The notes under the pieces were generated by a model. It had not been told where the DNA came from. It ran no database searches and saw nothing but the letters and a program-made list of their open reading frames with translations. 64,000 nucleotides of DNA from Demequina lignilytica. GTDB taxonomy: Bacteria; Actinomycetota; Actinomycetes; Actinomycetales; Demequinaceae. Below, one piece after another: positions 23,960 through 34,817 of this stretch (the first letter of the stretch is position 1; every line of letters starts with the position of its first letter). Position numbers and translations under genes: made by a program. Location of the stretch: assembly GCF_030418305.1 (NCBI RefSeq), contig NZ_JAUHPX010000006.1, forward strand, positions 1 through 64,000. The letters are read 5' to 3'.

Positions 23960-24832
23960 TCACACCAGCGCGCTGCCGCGCAGCACGGCGATCAGCAGCG
24001 GCACCAGGCCGACGAGCACGAACGCGGGCAGCAGGCACAGGGTGAGCGGCAGGGCGACCCGCACGCCGAGCTCCCCGGCGGCCGTGGCCGCGTCGGCCCG
24101 GGCCCGCCGAGCCGCCGACCGGCGCACGGCGGCGAGCGCCGGACCGGCCCTCGCGCCCGCCTCCCAGGCCGGAGCCAACGCGGCGCCCACGTCGCTCCAC
24201 CCGTCCGGCAGTCCCGGCCACCGCCCGGTCGCCGCGAGCGCATCGGCCGCCCGCGTGAGCGCCGGGGCCTCGAGCGCCCCGCCGACCTCCCTCAGCGCCC
24301 GCGGCAGGTCGACACCGGCGTCCAGGGCCGCGCCGAGCAGCGCCGAGGCGACCGCGACCTCGTGAGCGTCGACCCCCCGCGCGTGCACGGCCCCGGCGAC
24401 CAGGCGACGGGTCCAGAGCCGTCCCGTCCAGGTGAGCGCGGCGGCGAGGGCCAGGAGCGTCCAGCCGAGGGGGCCGAGGAGCAGCACCCGCAGCGCCGCG
24501 GGCTCGATGATCGCGCCGAGGGCCACCCCCACCACGGGCAGCCAGGCCAGGATCCGCGCGCTCAACCGCGGCCCCGCCAGGGCGGCCGCGCGGGCGGCCT
24601 CCGCCTCGCGCTCGTCCGCCGCGACATCGGCGAGGGCCCCGAGCATCGTCCCGAGGGGCGCCCCCACCCGCCCGGCGAGCGCGTCCGCAGCCGCGACCGC
24701 GCGATCGAGCGGCGAGCCCCACGGCGGCGCGGGACGGGTCGCGCCCGACCGTCGCCACGCCTCGCCGTCCGGCAGGCCCGCGGCGAGCAGCCCGACCACC
24801 CGCGGCAGGGACTCGTCGTACCGCTCCGTCAC
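23960..24832 (-). CDS. TadB/TadC-like type II secretion F-domain protein
   Basis: 290 residues. A T2SSF domain with membrane helices near residues 95-135 and at the C-terminus (ALPLTLCLLPAFVLVGLVPLL), plus DAGVDLPRALREVGG typical of TadB/C. It forms the inner-membrane platform of the pilus machine. The GTG start overlaps the tadA stop (GTGA). Only one such gene is present here, while most Tad loci have two. Confidence 0.85.
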   Translation of the reverse strand: MTERYDESLPRVVGLLAAGLPDGEAWRRSGATRPAPPWGSPLDRAVAAADALAGRVGAPLGTMLGALADVAADEREAEAARAAALAGPRLSARILAWLPVVGVALGAIIEPAALRVLLLGPLGWTLLALAAALTWTGRLWTRRLVAGAVHARGVDAHEVAVASALLGAALDAGVDLPRALREVGGALEAPALTRAADALAATGRWPGLPDGWSDVGAALAPAWEAGARAGPALAAVRRSAARRARADAATAAGELGVRVALPLTLCLLPAFVLVGLVPLLIAVLRGSALV

Positions 24833-25911
24833 GCCGCCTCCCTCGCCGCGAGCGCCGCGACCGCCCGCCAGGCGGGTCCGTAGCTCACGGCTCCGCCGTC
24901 GCGCCTCCACGCGGTCACCATGCGCAGACCCCCCGCGTCGGCCTCGACCAGCCCCAGCTCGACCACACGGCGGCCGCCGTGCTCCCGCGCGACGTGGACG
25001 ATCACCGCGAAGGCAGCCGCCGCCTGCAGCGCGAGCTGGGCGGTGTCGAGGCCCGCGAGCGCCGCCATCGCGTGGAGCCGGGCGGGCACGTCGCCGGCGG
25101 TGTTCGCGTGCACCGTGGTCATCGCTCCGCGATGGCCCGTGTTGGCGGCGGCCAGCACCTCCCTCAGCTCCGCGCCGCGGCACTCGCCGAGGACGATCCG
25201 ATCCGGTCTCATCCGCAGCGCCTCCCGCACCAGGCGGTCGAGCCCCACGGCACCCGCGCCCTCGACGTTGGCGCGCCGCTCGACCAGCCGCACCACGTGG
25301 GGGTGCCGCGGCCGGAGCTCCCCGGCCTCCTCGATCAGGACGAGCCTCTCGCCCGGGTCCGCCTCCGACAGGAGGCTCGCGAGCAGCGTGGTCTTCCCCG
25401 CTCCCGTGCCGCCCGAGACGAGCAGCGGGACCCGCGTCCGGACCAGCAGCGCGAGGAGGTCCGCCAGCTCCGGGGTGAGCGTGCCGAGGTCCACCAGCTC
25501 CTCGACCGTGAGAGCCCGCTCCCTCACGCGCCGCAGCGAGATGGCGGCGCAGCCCTCCGCGACGGGTGGGAGCACCGCGTGCAGCCGCGTGCCGTCCGGG
25601 AGGCGGCCGTCGACCGTGGGCTGCGCATCGTCCAGCCGACGGCCCGCCGCCGCGGCGAGCGCCACCGCGAGCTCGCGCACATCCTCGGGACCGCCGATGC
25701 CGAACTCCCGACGCTCGAGCCCGCGGCCCCGGTCGATCCAGACGCTGTCGGGCGCGTTGACCAGCACGTCGGTGACGCCGGGGATCGCGAGCAGCGGTGC
25801 GAGCAGGTCGGGGTCGGCCATGCGCGCCAGCGTCTCCCGCGCGACGGCGGTGCGGGCCGGGCGGCCCGGTCCCGTGGGGCGCCGCGCCCCCCCGCGACGA
25901 GCCGGGGACAT
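24829..25911 (-). CDS. tadA: TadA/CpaF-type pilus assembly ATPase
   Basis: 360 residues. AAA-type secretion ATPase that powers pilus assembly: Walker A SGGTGAGKTT, Asp box LIEEAGELRP, Walker B RIVLGE, and the His-box region GHRGAMTTVHANTAGD. N-terminal domain about 1-130. Divergent from the HAD-IB gene with only 41 bp between starts. No CpaE/Ssd-like gene lies between them. Confidence 0.93.
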   Translation of the reverse strand: MSPARRGGARRPTGPGRPARTAVARETLARMADPDLLAPLLAIPGVTDVLVNAPDSVWIDRGRGLERREFGIGGPEDVRELAVALAAAAGRRLDDAQPTVDGRLPDGTRLHAVLPPVAEGCAAISLRRVRERALTVEELVDLGTLTPELADLLALLVRTRVPLLVSGGTGAGKTTLLASLLSEADPGERLVLIEEAGELRPRHPHVVRLVERRANVEGAGAVGLDRLVREALRMRPDRIVLGECRGAELREVLAAANTGHRGAMTTVHANTAGDVPARLHAMAALAGLDTAQLALQAAAAFAVIVHVAREHGGRRVVELGLVEADAGGLRMVTAWRRDGGAVSYGPAWRAVAALAAREAA

Positions 25912-25940
25912 CGGTCGTGGTCGGCGTCGGTGCCCGCGGC

Positions 25941-25946
25941 TACTCT
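25941..25946 (+). promoter_or_regulatory. -10 box, leaderless promoter of HAD-IB gene
   Basis: TACTCT, exactly 6 nt before the ATG at 25953; no RBS. Confidence 0.5.
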
Positions 25947-25952
25947 GACCGC

Positions 25953-26768
25953 ATGGACACCGAGGGCACCCTGGACGAGCCGCGGCGCCGCAGCGCCGCG
26001 TTCTTCGACCTGGACAAGACGATCATCGCGAAGTCGTCGTCGATGGCGTTCTCGCGGTCGTTCCTCGAGGGCGGGCTGCTCACGCGCACCAAGGCCCTCC
26101 GGACCGCGTACGCGCAGTTCCTGTTCGAGGTCGGAGGCGCGGACGAGCGCCAGACCGCGCGCCTGCGCGACGCGCTCAGCGAGCTCGTCGCCGGCTGGGA
26201 GGTCGCCCACGTGCAGGCGATCGTGGCCGAGACCATCCACGACCACATCGACCCGATCGTCTATCAGGAGGCGCTCGAGCTCATCCGCCGCCACCAGATG
26301 AACGGCCGCGACGTCATCATCGTGAGCGCCTCCGCGTCGCTCGTGGTCGAGCCGATCGCGGAGCTCCTGGGCGCCGACGCCGTCATCGCGTCGCGCATGG
26401 AGGCGCGCGACGGCGTGCTCACCGGTGAGATCTCCTTCTACGCGTACGGTGCCGCGAAGGCGGAGGCGATCGTGGAGCTCGCGAACGCGCGCGGCTACGA
26501 CCTCGACGGCTCCTACGCGTACTCCGACTCGATCACCGACGCGCCCATGCTCGACGCCGTCGGCCACGGCTTCGCGGTCAACCCCGACCGGTCCATGCGC
26601 CGCGAGGCGCACCGGCGCGGCTGGGGCGTGCTGACCTTCCGCCGACCGGTGGGCCTGCGGCGCCGCGACGCGGGCCGGCCCGTCGCGGTGACGCTGCTGG
26701 CGATCGCCGCGATCGGGGCCGTCTGGGCGATCGCATACGCCGCGTACCGGCGCGAACCGGACGCCTGA
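25953..26768 (+). CDS. HAD-IB family hydrolase (SerB-like phosphatase)
   Basis: 271 residues. Motif I FFDLDKTII (nucleophile Asp19), motif II VSASASL, and motif III/IV YSDSITDAPML. Family members are phosphatases for phosphoserine or lyso-lipid phosphates; the substrate is not predictable. A C-terminal membrane helix (about 245-265) would tether it to the membrane. In Mycobacterium tuberculosis the homologue Rv3661 is also found next to the Tad-like locus. Confidence 0.9.
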   Translation: MDTEGTLDEPRRRSAAFFDLDKTIIAKSSSMAFSRSFLEGGLLTRTKALRTAYAQFLFEVGGADERQTARLRDALSELVAGWEVAHVQAIVAETIHDHIDPIVYQEALELIRRHQMNGRDVIIVSASASLVVEPIAELLGADAVIASRMEARDGVLTGEISFYAYGAAKAEAIVELANARGYDLDGSYAYSDSITDAPMLDAVGHGFAVNPDRSMRREAHRRGWGVLTFRRPVGLRRRDAGRPVAVTLLAIAAIGAVWAIAYAAYRREPDA

Positions 26769-26882
26769 GCGGCCGTCCTCACCGAATTGGACGGGTGTCA
26801 GGAAATACGCCTGTAATGTGAGGCGTGAGCTCGGGGGGCGCTCGTCGTCGCCTGCCCGCTGAGGAACTGCGAGGACACGCAC

Positions 26883-27017
26883 ATGAACAAGGCCCTGATC
26901 GCGGCGCTCGTCGGAGTGCTGGGGCTCGCGCTCGGCTTCGGCGCGGGATGGGCCTGGGACTCCGTGACCGGTGACGAGGACGCCTCGCCGACCCCCTCCG
27001 CCAGCGCCTCCGCCTGA
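26883..27017 (+). CDS. Small secreted or membrane protein (44 residues)
   Basis: Starts MNKALIAALVGVLGLALGFG, a hydrophobic segment, then WAWDSVTGDEDASPTPSASASA. GAGGA lies about 7 nt upstream of the ATG. Probably a single-span membrane protein or short lipid-exposed peptide; it has no Cys, so it is not a lipoprotein. Lies between the HAD-IB gene and a similar signal-anchored protein. Function unknown. Confidence 0.6.
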   Translation: MNKALIAALVGVLGLALGFGAGWAWDSVTGDEDASPTPSASASA

Positions 27018-27162
27018 CCCCCGGCGAGCCGTCCCGCGGGGTCTCCCGCGCATCGTCCCAGGACTCGCGACGGTCCTCGTCGACTTGTCCGGAATGACGT
27101 ATCCTCGGTGCATCCTCCGACCGCCCCGGGGGATTCGCCACGCCCAGCTCCGAGGACCCCCA

Positions 27163-28122
27163 TTGCGCAAGATCCTGCTCGCCGTCGCCGCCCTCGCGAT
27201 CGCCGTGGCCTCAGCCGCGGCCGGCTGGTTCGGAGTGAAGGCGTGGAAGTCCTCGCAGAGCGCCGAGCCGGCCCCCGGGGCCTCGTCGAGCGCCACGCCG
27301 ACGTCGGGCGAGACGGTGGCGCTGACGTTCCGCGCGTCCGAGGTCGAGGACTCGGTCGCGGGGCTGTTCACGGCGCCCGCCTGCGGCGAGACGTGGACGC
27401 CCGAGTCGGGCGCGGCCAACGGCGTCGAGCCCAAGCTCGACGCGAGCCTGCGCCAGGTCGCCGGCGTCGACACGGTGACCGTCGTGCCCGGATACACCAC
27501 CGACACCGCGGGCATCGGCTTCCTGGCGAGCGAGGGCGAGATCATCGTCACGCGGGACGATGTGGTGGTCACCCCCGAATGGGGGGCCGACTTCGTGCCG
27601 GAGTACTACGTCGCGACCAGCGGCGAGACCACCCTCACGCAGAACAACGTCGAGTTCACCGGGTCGACGCTGTGCGATGTGGCCGCGGAGCTGAACGCGA
27701 TCTGGGACGGCTTCGACTGGGCGACCGCGACCGACGCGGAGATCGCCGAGAAGCAGGAGGAGACCGCCGCGTTCAACGAGGCCCACGCGACGCTCCCGCC
27801 GGGCGACTACAAGGTCTACCAGTGGTCCCCGATCATCCTCGGGGAGCCGGCCGCGCTCGCCCGGGTGCTGGCGTCCGAAGGCGTCACTGGGGTCGCGACG
27901 CTGCAGTACACGATCGGCTACTCGCCGCTCGCCGACGATCCGCGGGTCACGGAGTACTGCACCGACCAGCTGGACGCCGAGGGCGCCCTGATCTCCCGCA
28001 CGTGCGACGTGCCCGAGGACGTGCTCGCCGAGGTGCTGACCCGCGACGTGCCCGTCGAGTACATCGCCGACGTGCCGCCCGCGGTGGCCTTCTCGGTCGC
28101 CGCCGAGTTCACCGTCGAGTAG
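27163..28122 (+). CDS. Signal-anchored extracytoplasmic protein
   Basis: 319 residues. TTG start preceded by CGAGGA (6 nt) gives a clean N-terminal membrane anchor (residues about 5-24), followed by a Ser/Pro/Thr linker and an extracytoplasmic domain with four or five Cys (e.g. PACGETWTP, STLCDVAAEL) and the motif LPPGDYKVYQW. The motif resembles LPAGKYEVVL in the sigma partner at 19465-21387, so the two may share a fold. An upstream ATG at 27097 has no RBS. Function unknown. Confidence 0.7.
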   Translation: MRKILLAVAALAIAVASAAAGWFGVKAWKSSQSAEPAPGASSSATPTSGETVALTFRASEVEDSVAGLFTAPACGETWTPESGAANGVEPKLDASLRQVAGVDTVTVVPGYTTDTAGIGFLASEGEIIVTRDDVVVTPEWGADFVPEYYVATSGETTLTQNNVEFTGSTLCDVAAELNAIWDGFDWATATDAEIAEKQEETAAFNEAHATLPPGDYKVYQWSPIILGEPAALARVLASEGVTGVATLQYTIGYSPLADDPRVTEYCTDQLDAEGALISRTCDVPEDVLAEVLTRDVPVEYIADVPPAVAFSVAAEFTVE

Positions 28123-28128
28123 GCGCGC

Positions 28129-28398
28129 TCAGCCGCTCTTGCGGCGGAACTGCTGCGGCGCATGCGCGGCGCCGTTACCGTGCAGATGCGTGCCCGGACC
28201 CGTCGCGGGGCCTCCGACGCCCCCGCCCTGGCCGTCGTTGCCGACGGCGGCCGCCATCACCTCCTGCGCGTCGCCGTCCTTGACCGCGGCGAGGAAGTCC
28301 TGCGCCGGGTCGTCCCGCAGCATCCTCGCGAGCCTGCCGTGGTGGAAGATGTGCACCTCGCCGTTGGTGCGGGTGCGGTAGTCGTAGCCTTCGCTCAT
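28129..28398 (-). CDS. Hypothetical soluble protein
   Basis: 89 residues starting [24 protein letters not shown], with a Gly-rich stretch ([17 protein letters not shown]) and a C-terminus rich in Gln/Arg. No recognisable domain. The N-terminal part looks like a short DUF of actinobacterial proteins with conserved NGEVxIxHxGRxA (inference). Weak RBS. Convergent with the 27163 gene. Confidence 0.55.
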   Translation of the reverse strand: MSEGYDYRTRTNGEVHIFHHGRLARMLRDDPAQDFLAAVKDGDAQEVMAAAVGNDGQGGGVGGPATGPGTHLHGNGAAHAPQQFRRKSG

Positions 28399-28571
28399 CA
28401 CGTCAGGCTCGCACGGCCCGGCCGATTCCGCGCGGCGAGCGACGGTGCGCGCCCCGCAGGAGGCGGCCGGCCGGGGAGAGCGACGGTGAGCGTCCCGTCG
28501 GGGTCGCGAGACGCCGCTGAGCGCTCTACCAGGCCGTCTAACAAAGCCTTCCCGCACCGGGACCTACGTCC

Positions 28572-28577
28572 TAGAGT
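28572..28577 (+). promoter_or_regulatory. -10 box, leaderless promoter of acs
   Basis: TAGAGT, 7 nt before the ATG at 28585; no RBS in between. Confidence 0.5.
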
Positions 28578-28584
28578 GGCCCGC

Positions 28585-30585
<2,001 letters not shown>

Positions 30586-30656
30586 GGGTTCTCGGGGCTC
30601 GCCGCTCGCCGGGCGGCGCGGTGGCCGCCGACGTACGGTGAGAGGTGGAGGTCCCC

Positions 30657-31061
30657 ATGCACCGTTCGCCGGAGGCTGCTCTCCGCCACCTGATCGTCGC
30701 GCTGCTGATCGTGGCGTTCGCCGGGATCCTCGCCGCGTGCACGGACGGGAGCCCCGCACCCGCCGAGACGTCGGACGGGCCCGTGACGAGCACATCCGTC
30801 GACGTGTCCGCGTTCGAGTACGGCTACACGGCCTCCACCGACACGGTGCCCGCGGGCGAGGTCACCTTCACCCTGCTCAACACCGGCGGCATGGCGCACG
30901 ACCTGGTGATCGAGGGCGTGGACGGCGCCGCGACCGCCATCATCGGACCGACCGAGACCGACGCGTTCACGGTGACCCTCGAGCCCGGCACCTACACGCT
31001 GTACTGCTCGGTCGGGACGCATCGGGACCTCGGGATGGAGCTCGAGATCACGGTCACCTGA
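30657..31061 (+). CDS. Cupredoxin-domain lipoprotein
   Basis: 134 residues. Lipobox GILAAC (Cys about residue 25) after a signal helix. The plastocyanin-like domain has the type 1 copper ligands: His in GGMAHDLVI, and Cys, His and Met in YCSVGTHRDLGM. Likely an outer-face electron carrier or copper chaperone. GGAGGT precedes the ATG at 30657 (preferred over a GTG at 30645). Confidence 0.88.
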   Translation: MHRSPEAALRHLIVALLIVAFAGILAACTDGSPAPAETSDGPVTSTSVDVSAFEYGYTASTDTVPAGEVTFTLLNTGGMAHDLVIEGVDGAATAIIGPTETDAFTVTLEPGTYTLYCSVGTHRDLGMELEITVT

Positions 31062-31202
31062 CGCCGCCGGACCGCCCCCGGACGCGCCTGCTCCCCGACA
31101 CGTGTCGGGCGACGCAGGTTCCGTGCACCGGTCTCAGCAGATTCGCAGGAAACCCCGCCCGGTACTGGTGGCGCCGCGGGTTCCCAACCCCTACACTTGA
31201 GC

Positions 31203-31310
31203 GAGGCGATGCCACCCGGGCGACCGGGTGTCCGCCCCAAGACGTCCCCGGGAGGGGGCGGCCGCGGTGCCCCCCAGCGCGGTTGCCCTCCCGGGGATCC
31301 TTGCTTTCCG
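31203..31310 (+). ncRNA. Candidate structured RNA, possibly 6C RNA
   Basis: A TACACT box (31192-31197) is followed by a hairpin with a GCGA loop (CACCCGG / CCGGGTG, 31213-31230) and a large hairpin with a perfect 12-bp stem (31245-31256 with 31286-31297) whose loop holds six C in a row (31270-31275); then TTGCTTT. Two C-rich hairpins behind a TACACT box recall the actinobacterial 6C RNA motif. The first hairpin lacks a six-C loop, so assignment is tentative; a simple terminator shared by two convergent genes is the alternative. Confidence 0.45.
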
Positions 31311-31324
31311 GGACGGCTCGGCGG

Positions 31325-32194
31325 TCACGCCGGGCGCTCGTCCTGCGGCTCGGCCGGGGACGCCGGGTCGTCGGCGTCCGGCTCCTCCGCAGGACCCTCC
31401 TCCGAGCCGGCGACAGCCTCGTCCGCGCGCTCCTGGTCGGCGCGCTCCGCATCCGGCGCCGCGTACGGGCGGTCGTCCACCTCGGCGAGGCTCAGCAGGC
31501 CCTGCGGCGGATCGACGCGCTCGAGCGAGAGGTCGCGCCACCGCTCGACCGCCACCACCACCCCGAGGACGGCGACGCCCACGCACGCCCCGGCGAGCAC
31601 GTCGGTGAGGAAGTGGTAGCCGAGGTAGAGGCGGCTGAGGGCGACGAGCGCGATGATCAGCACCGCGCCGACTGACCACAGCGCGAGCCGCCAGGTCGCG
31701 TCCGAGTCCTCGTGGAGCAGCAGGTAGCTCACGACGAGCACGAAGGTGGTGGCGCCGATCGTGTGGCCGGAGGGGAACGAGTACGAGGTCTCGAAGCCCG
31801 GGATCAGCATGAACACGTCCTCGGGGCGCGCACGGCCGACCGCGATCTTGAGCCCCATCCCGAGCACCGTCGAGAGGATCATCGCGCCCACGAGCAGGAC
31901 CGGATGCCACCACGATCGGGACACGCGCCACCAGATCAGCGCGATCACCGCGACCACGATCGGCAGCACCACGGGCCCGAAGATGGTGGTGACCACCTCG
32001 AAGAACGCCGTCAGCCCGGGGGTGCGGTTCTGCGACAGGTACTCGAGGAGCGGTTGGTCCAGCAGGAACAGGTCCTCCTGCTCCCTGACCCAGTCGAGGG
32101 CGACCAGGAAGCCGCCGATGCCGAGGGCGAGCAGAAGCACGCCGGGCCAGAGCGCGGTGACGGCGTCGGACGGTCGCATGCGGGGACGAGCCAT
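31325..32194 (-). CDS. PAP2-family phosphatase
   Basis: 289 residues, about six membrane segments. Catalytic motifs of the phosphatidic-acid phosphatase type 2 group: KIAVGRARP, FPSGHT and SRLYLGYHFLTD (KX6RP, PSGH, SRX5HX3D). Dephosphorylates undecaprenyl pyrophosphate or phosphatidate. A C-terminal acidic tail of about 50 residues is not conserved. The ATG at 32194 follows a TAGGGT box by 7 nt. Confidence 0.9.
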   Translation of the reverse strand: MARPRMRPSDAVTALWPGVLLLALGIGGFLVALDWVREQEDLFLLDQPLLEYLSQNRTPGLTAFFEVVTTIFGPVVLPIVVAVIALIWWRVSRSWWHPVLLVGAMILSTVLGMGLKIAVGRARPEDVFMLIPGFETSYSFPSGHTIGATTFVLVVSYLLLHEDSDATWRLALWSVGAVLIIALVALSRLYLGYHFLTDVLAGACVGVAVLGVVVAVERWRDLSLERVDPPQGLLSLAEVDDRPYAAPDAERADQERADEAVAGSEEGPAEEPDADDPASPAEPQDERPA

Positions 32195-32201
32195 GCGCTC
32201 C

Positions 32202-32207
32202 ACCCTA
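32202..32207 (-). promoter_or_regulatory. -10 box, leaderless promoter of PAP2 gene
   Basis: TAGGGT on the minus strand, 7 nt before the ATG at 32194. GGAG within the 7 nt could also serve as an RBS for a longer transcript. Confidence 0.45.
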
Positions 32208-32247
32208 TGCAACGGGCGTGGCCGCGCCGGGACGCTCGCCAGCCCGG

Positions 32248-33903
32248 CTACCCCCGCAGGTCACGCTCCCGGTAGGCGGCCACACCGGCGGCGAACAGCG
32301 CGGCCGCCGCGCCGAACAGCACCACCGGCTGGTACCAGTACATGCCGTTGTCCAGCGGGAAGTGCCAGGTGACGTAGTAGAAGGGTGAGGCGTGGGCGAT
32401 CGGCTCGAGCGCGTCGTTGACCGCCGCGAACGCGGTCAGCGCCCACCCGACGATCGCGACGCCCGTGCCGGCGCCGACCGCGATGCGCGGCTGGCCCGTC
32501 AGCGCCCCGCCCAGGAACGCGACGCCGCCGAGCACCGCGCCGAGCCCCCACAGCAGGACGCCGGTGCCGAAGATGTGCGCATAGGACATGCCCAGACCCG
32601 CGATCCAGTTGCCGAGCGCCATGCCGACGACGGTGAGCGCCGACACCCCGAGGGAGGCGATCAGCACCGCGGTCGCCCGGGTCCAGGCCACCCGCGTGCG
32701 CGAGACCCGCGAGGTGAGCAGCACCGAGATGGTCCGGCGCCGCTCCTCGCCCGCGAGCGCGGCGCCGGCCGCGATCGCGACCACGCCCACCGCGACGGGC
32801 GCGAGGATCGACAGGCCCTCGCCGTGGTACCAGCCCTCGGGCCGCGAGTAGTCGGCGAACCCGACCATCGCCATGATCGAGTCCGGGAAGGCGTCGGCGA
32901 ACTGGCCGACCACGTCGGAGACCGCGTTGAACAGCGGACCCATCACCACCATCATCGCGAACATGCCGCCGCCCGCGATCGTGAGCAGCGCGCGCGAGTC
33001 GGACAGCGCCATGCCGAGCATGCCTCGCGTGCTCGAGCGTCCGCGCAGGAGCTCGAGGACCTTGGCGACCCGCGCATCGTCCTGCAGGCGGGCGACGATC
33101 GACAGCCGCCCCTCCCCGGACCGCAGGTCGCGCCGGATGAGCGCTCCCCAGCCCACCACGACCAGGCCGGCGGTGATGGCGATGATGACGCCCATCTGCG
33201 ACCAGTCGACGCCGTTGGTGAGCGGCTGCGAGGCGCCGATGTAGTGCCAGGGGAAGACCTTCGCCCAGTCCTCCCACCCCTCGATCATCGGGAGCAGGCC
33301 CGAGGCGAAGAAGGACACGACCAGGAAGGCGGTCGCCACGCCGGAGGCGAGCTGCTGCTGGCCGGTCGCGGCGCCGATCGCGAGCGCGACCGCGCCGTAC
33401 AGGAGCGACACCACCAGCACGTGCACGGTCGCGGCCCCGACGTCCACCCCCGTCGAGGTCTCGCCGAAGACGAGCACCACGCCCACGTAGCCCAGCCACG
33501 CGAGCGCGTTGACGCCGAGCGCGATGGTGAAGGCGGCGGCCGACTTCGACGCGAACAGCCGGCTGCGCGAGCGCGGAGCCGTGGTCAGCACGTTCATGGT
33601 GCCGTCCCGCTCCTCGCCCGCGATGGCCGCGGCGCCCATCGAGATCGCGATGCCGGCGATCACGAACGGCCCGAGGAAGTTGAACATCATCGACATCATC
33701 AGGCCGGTGACGCCCGCGTCCCCGCTGATGCCGATCATGGTCGAGTAGAACTCCGGCATCTGGTCGAAGAAGTCGACCGCCTCGTCGCCGATGCCGGAGT
33801 AGGCCCACATGCCGAACACGGCGACCAGCCACAGCGAGGCGACGCCGATGAGCGCACCCAGCCAGCGGTCGCGGACCGTCTTGAGATACAGGGTCTGGAG
33901 CAT
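32248..33903 (-). CDS. ABC-2 type transporter permease, double-length
   Basis: 551 residues with two similar halves of about six membrane segments each; each half has the loop AGEER (AIAGEERDGTMNVLTTAPRS and ALAGEERRRTISVLLTSRVS). It forms the channel for an ABC exporter. Start ATG overlaps the ATPase stop by one base (TGATG). Part of the operon regulator-ATPase-permease reading from 35272. Confidence 0.87.
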   Translation of the reverse strand: MLQTLYLKTVRDRWLGALIGVASLWLVAVFGMWAYSGIGDEAVDFFDQMPEFYSTMIGISGDAGVTGLMMSMMFNFLGPFVIAGIAISMGAAAIAGEERDGTMNVLTTAPRSRSRLFASKSAAAFTIALGVNALAWLGYVGVVLVFGETSTGVDVGAATVHVLVVSLLYGAVALAIGAATGQQQLASGVATAFLVVSFFASGLLPMIEGWEDWAKVFPWHYIGASQPLTNGVDWSQMGVIIAITAGLVVVGWGALIRRDLRSGEGRLSIVARLQDDARVAKVLELLRGRSSTRGMLGMALSDSRALLTIAGGGMFAMMVVMGPLFNAVSDVVGQFADAFPDSIMAMVGFADYSRPEGWYHGEGLSILAPVAVGVVAIAAGAALAGEERRRTISVLLTSRVSRTRVAWTRATAVLIASLGVSALTVVGMALGNWIAGLGMSYAHIFGTGVLLWGLGAVLGGVAFLGGALTGQPRIAVGAGTGVAIVGWALTAFAAVNDALEPIAHASPFYYVTWHFPLDNGMYWYQPVVLFGAAAALFAAGVAAYRERDLRG

Positions 33904-34817
33904 CAGACCGCCTCCGCCTCCGTGAGCTCGTCGCGGTAGAACTCGAGGAAGATCTCGTCGAGGTCGACCGAGGAGGACTCGAGCGAGAGCACGTCGTGGG
34001 CCGTGGCGACCCGCAGCAGCGGACCCATCGAGCCCTCGTACTGCGCCGTGACCGACGCACCCTCGACGGCCACGCCGTGCACGCCCTCGACGCCGTCGAA
34101 GGCGGAGGCGGGCACGGGCGACGCGAACTCGAGCCGGACCCTGCGCAGCGCCTTGTCCAGCAGGTCGCTCATGCGCTCGACCGCGATGAGGTGACCCCGC
34201 CGGATGAAGCCGACGCGGTCGGCGACGCGCTCGACCTCGGACAGGGTGTGAGAGGACAGGAACACGGTGTTGCCGTCCGCGACGTGCTCGCGCATGAGGG
34301 TGTGGAACTCGAGCTGCACCAAGGGGTCGAGCCCGGTGATCGGCTCGTCGAGGATCACCACCTCGGGGCGGTTCATGAAGGCCTGGATCAGGCCCACCTT
34401 CTGCCGGTTGCCGCTCGACAGCTCCCCGACCTTCTTCACGAGGTCCGCGTCGAAGCGGTCCGCGAGCGCGTCGACCCACGCCCAGTCGACGCCGCCGCGG
34501 AGGTTGGCGAGGAACTGCAGGGTCTCGCGCCCGGTGAGGTTCGGGTACAGCGCGAGATCGGACGGCAGGAAGCCCAGGTGGCGGCGGATCTCGACGGCGT
34601 CCCGGCGGGAGTCGAGGCCGACGATGCGGCACTCGCCCTCGGAGGGACGGATCAGGTCGAGCAGGCACCGGATCGTGGTCGACTTGCCGGCGCCGTTGGG
34701 ACCGAGGAAGCCGAAGATCTCGCCGGGCCCGATCTGGAGCGACACGTCCTGCACCGCGGTGAAGTCCCCGAACCGCTTGGTCAGGCCTGCGGTCTCGATC
34801 GCGGGGGTGGTGGTCAT
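33903..34817 (-). CDS. ABC transporter ATP-binding protein
   Basis: 304 residues. Walker A GPNGAGKST, signature LSSGNRQKVGLIQ, Walker B VVILDEP, H-loop SSHTLSE. The LSSGN signature is the CcmA/DrrA-like variant common in ABC-2 exporters. The C-terminal domain of about 80 residues is typical for this subgroup. Start ATGA overlaps the stop of the regulator gene. The substrate is unknown. Confidence 0.92.
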   Translation of the reverse strand: MTTTPAIETAGLTKRFGDFTAVQDVSLQIGPGEIFGFLGPNGAGKSTTIRCLLDLIRPSEGECRIVGLDSRRDAVEIRRHLGFLPSDLALYPNLTGRETLQFLANLRGGVDWAWVDALADRFDADLVKKVGELSSGNRQKVGLIQAFMNRPEVVILDEPITGLDPLVQLEFHTLMREHVADGNTVFLSSHTLSEVERVADRVGFIRRGHLIAVERMSDLLDKALRRVRLEFASPVPASAFDGVEGVHGVAVEGASVTAQYEGSMGPLLRVATAHDVLSLESSSVDLDEIFLEFYRDELTEAEAV

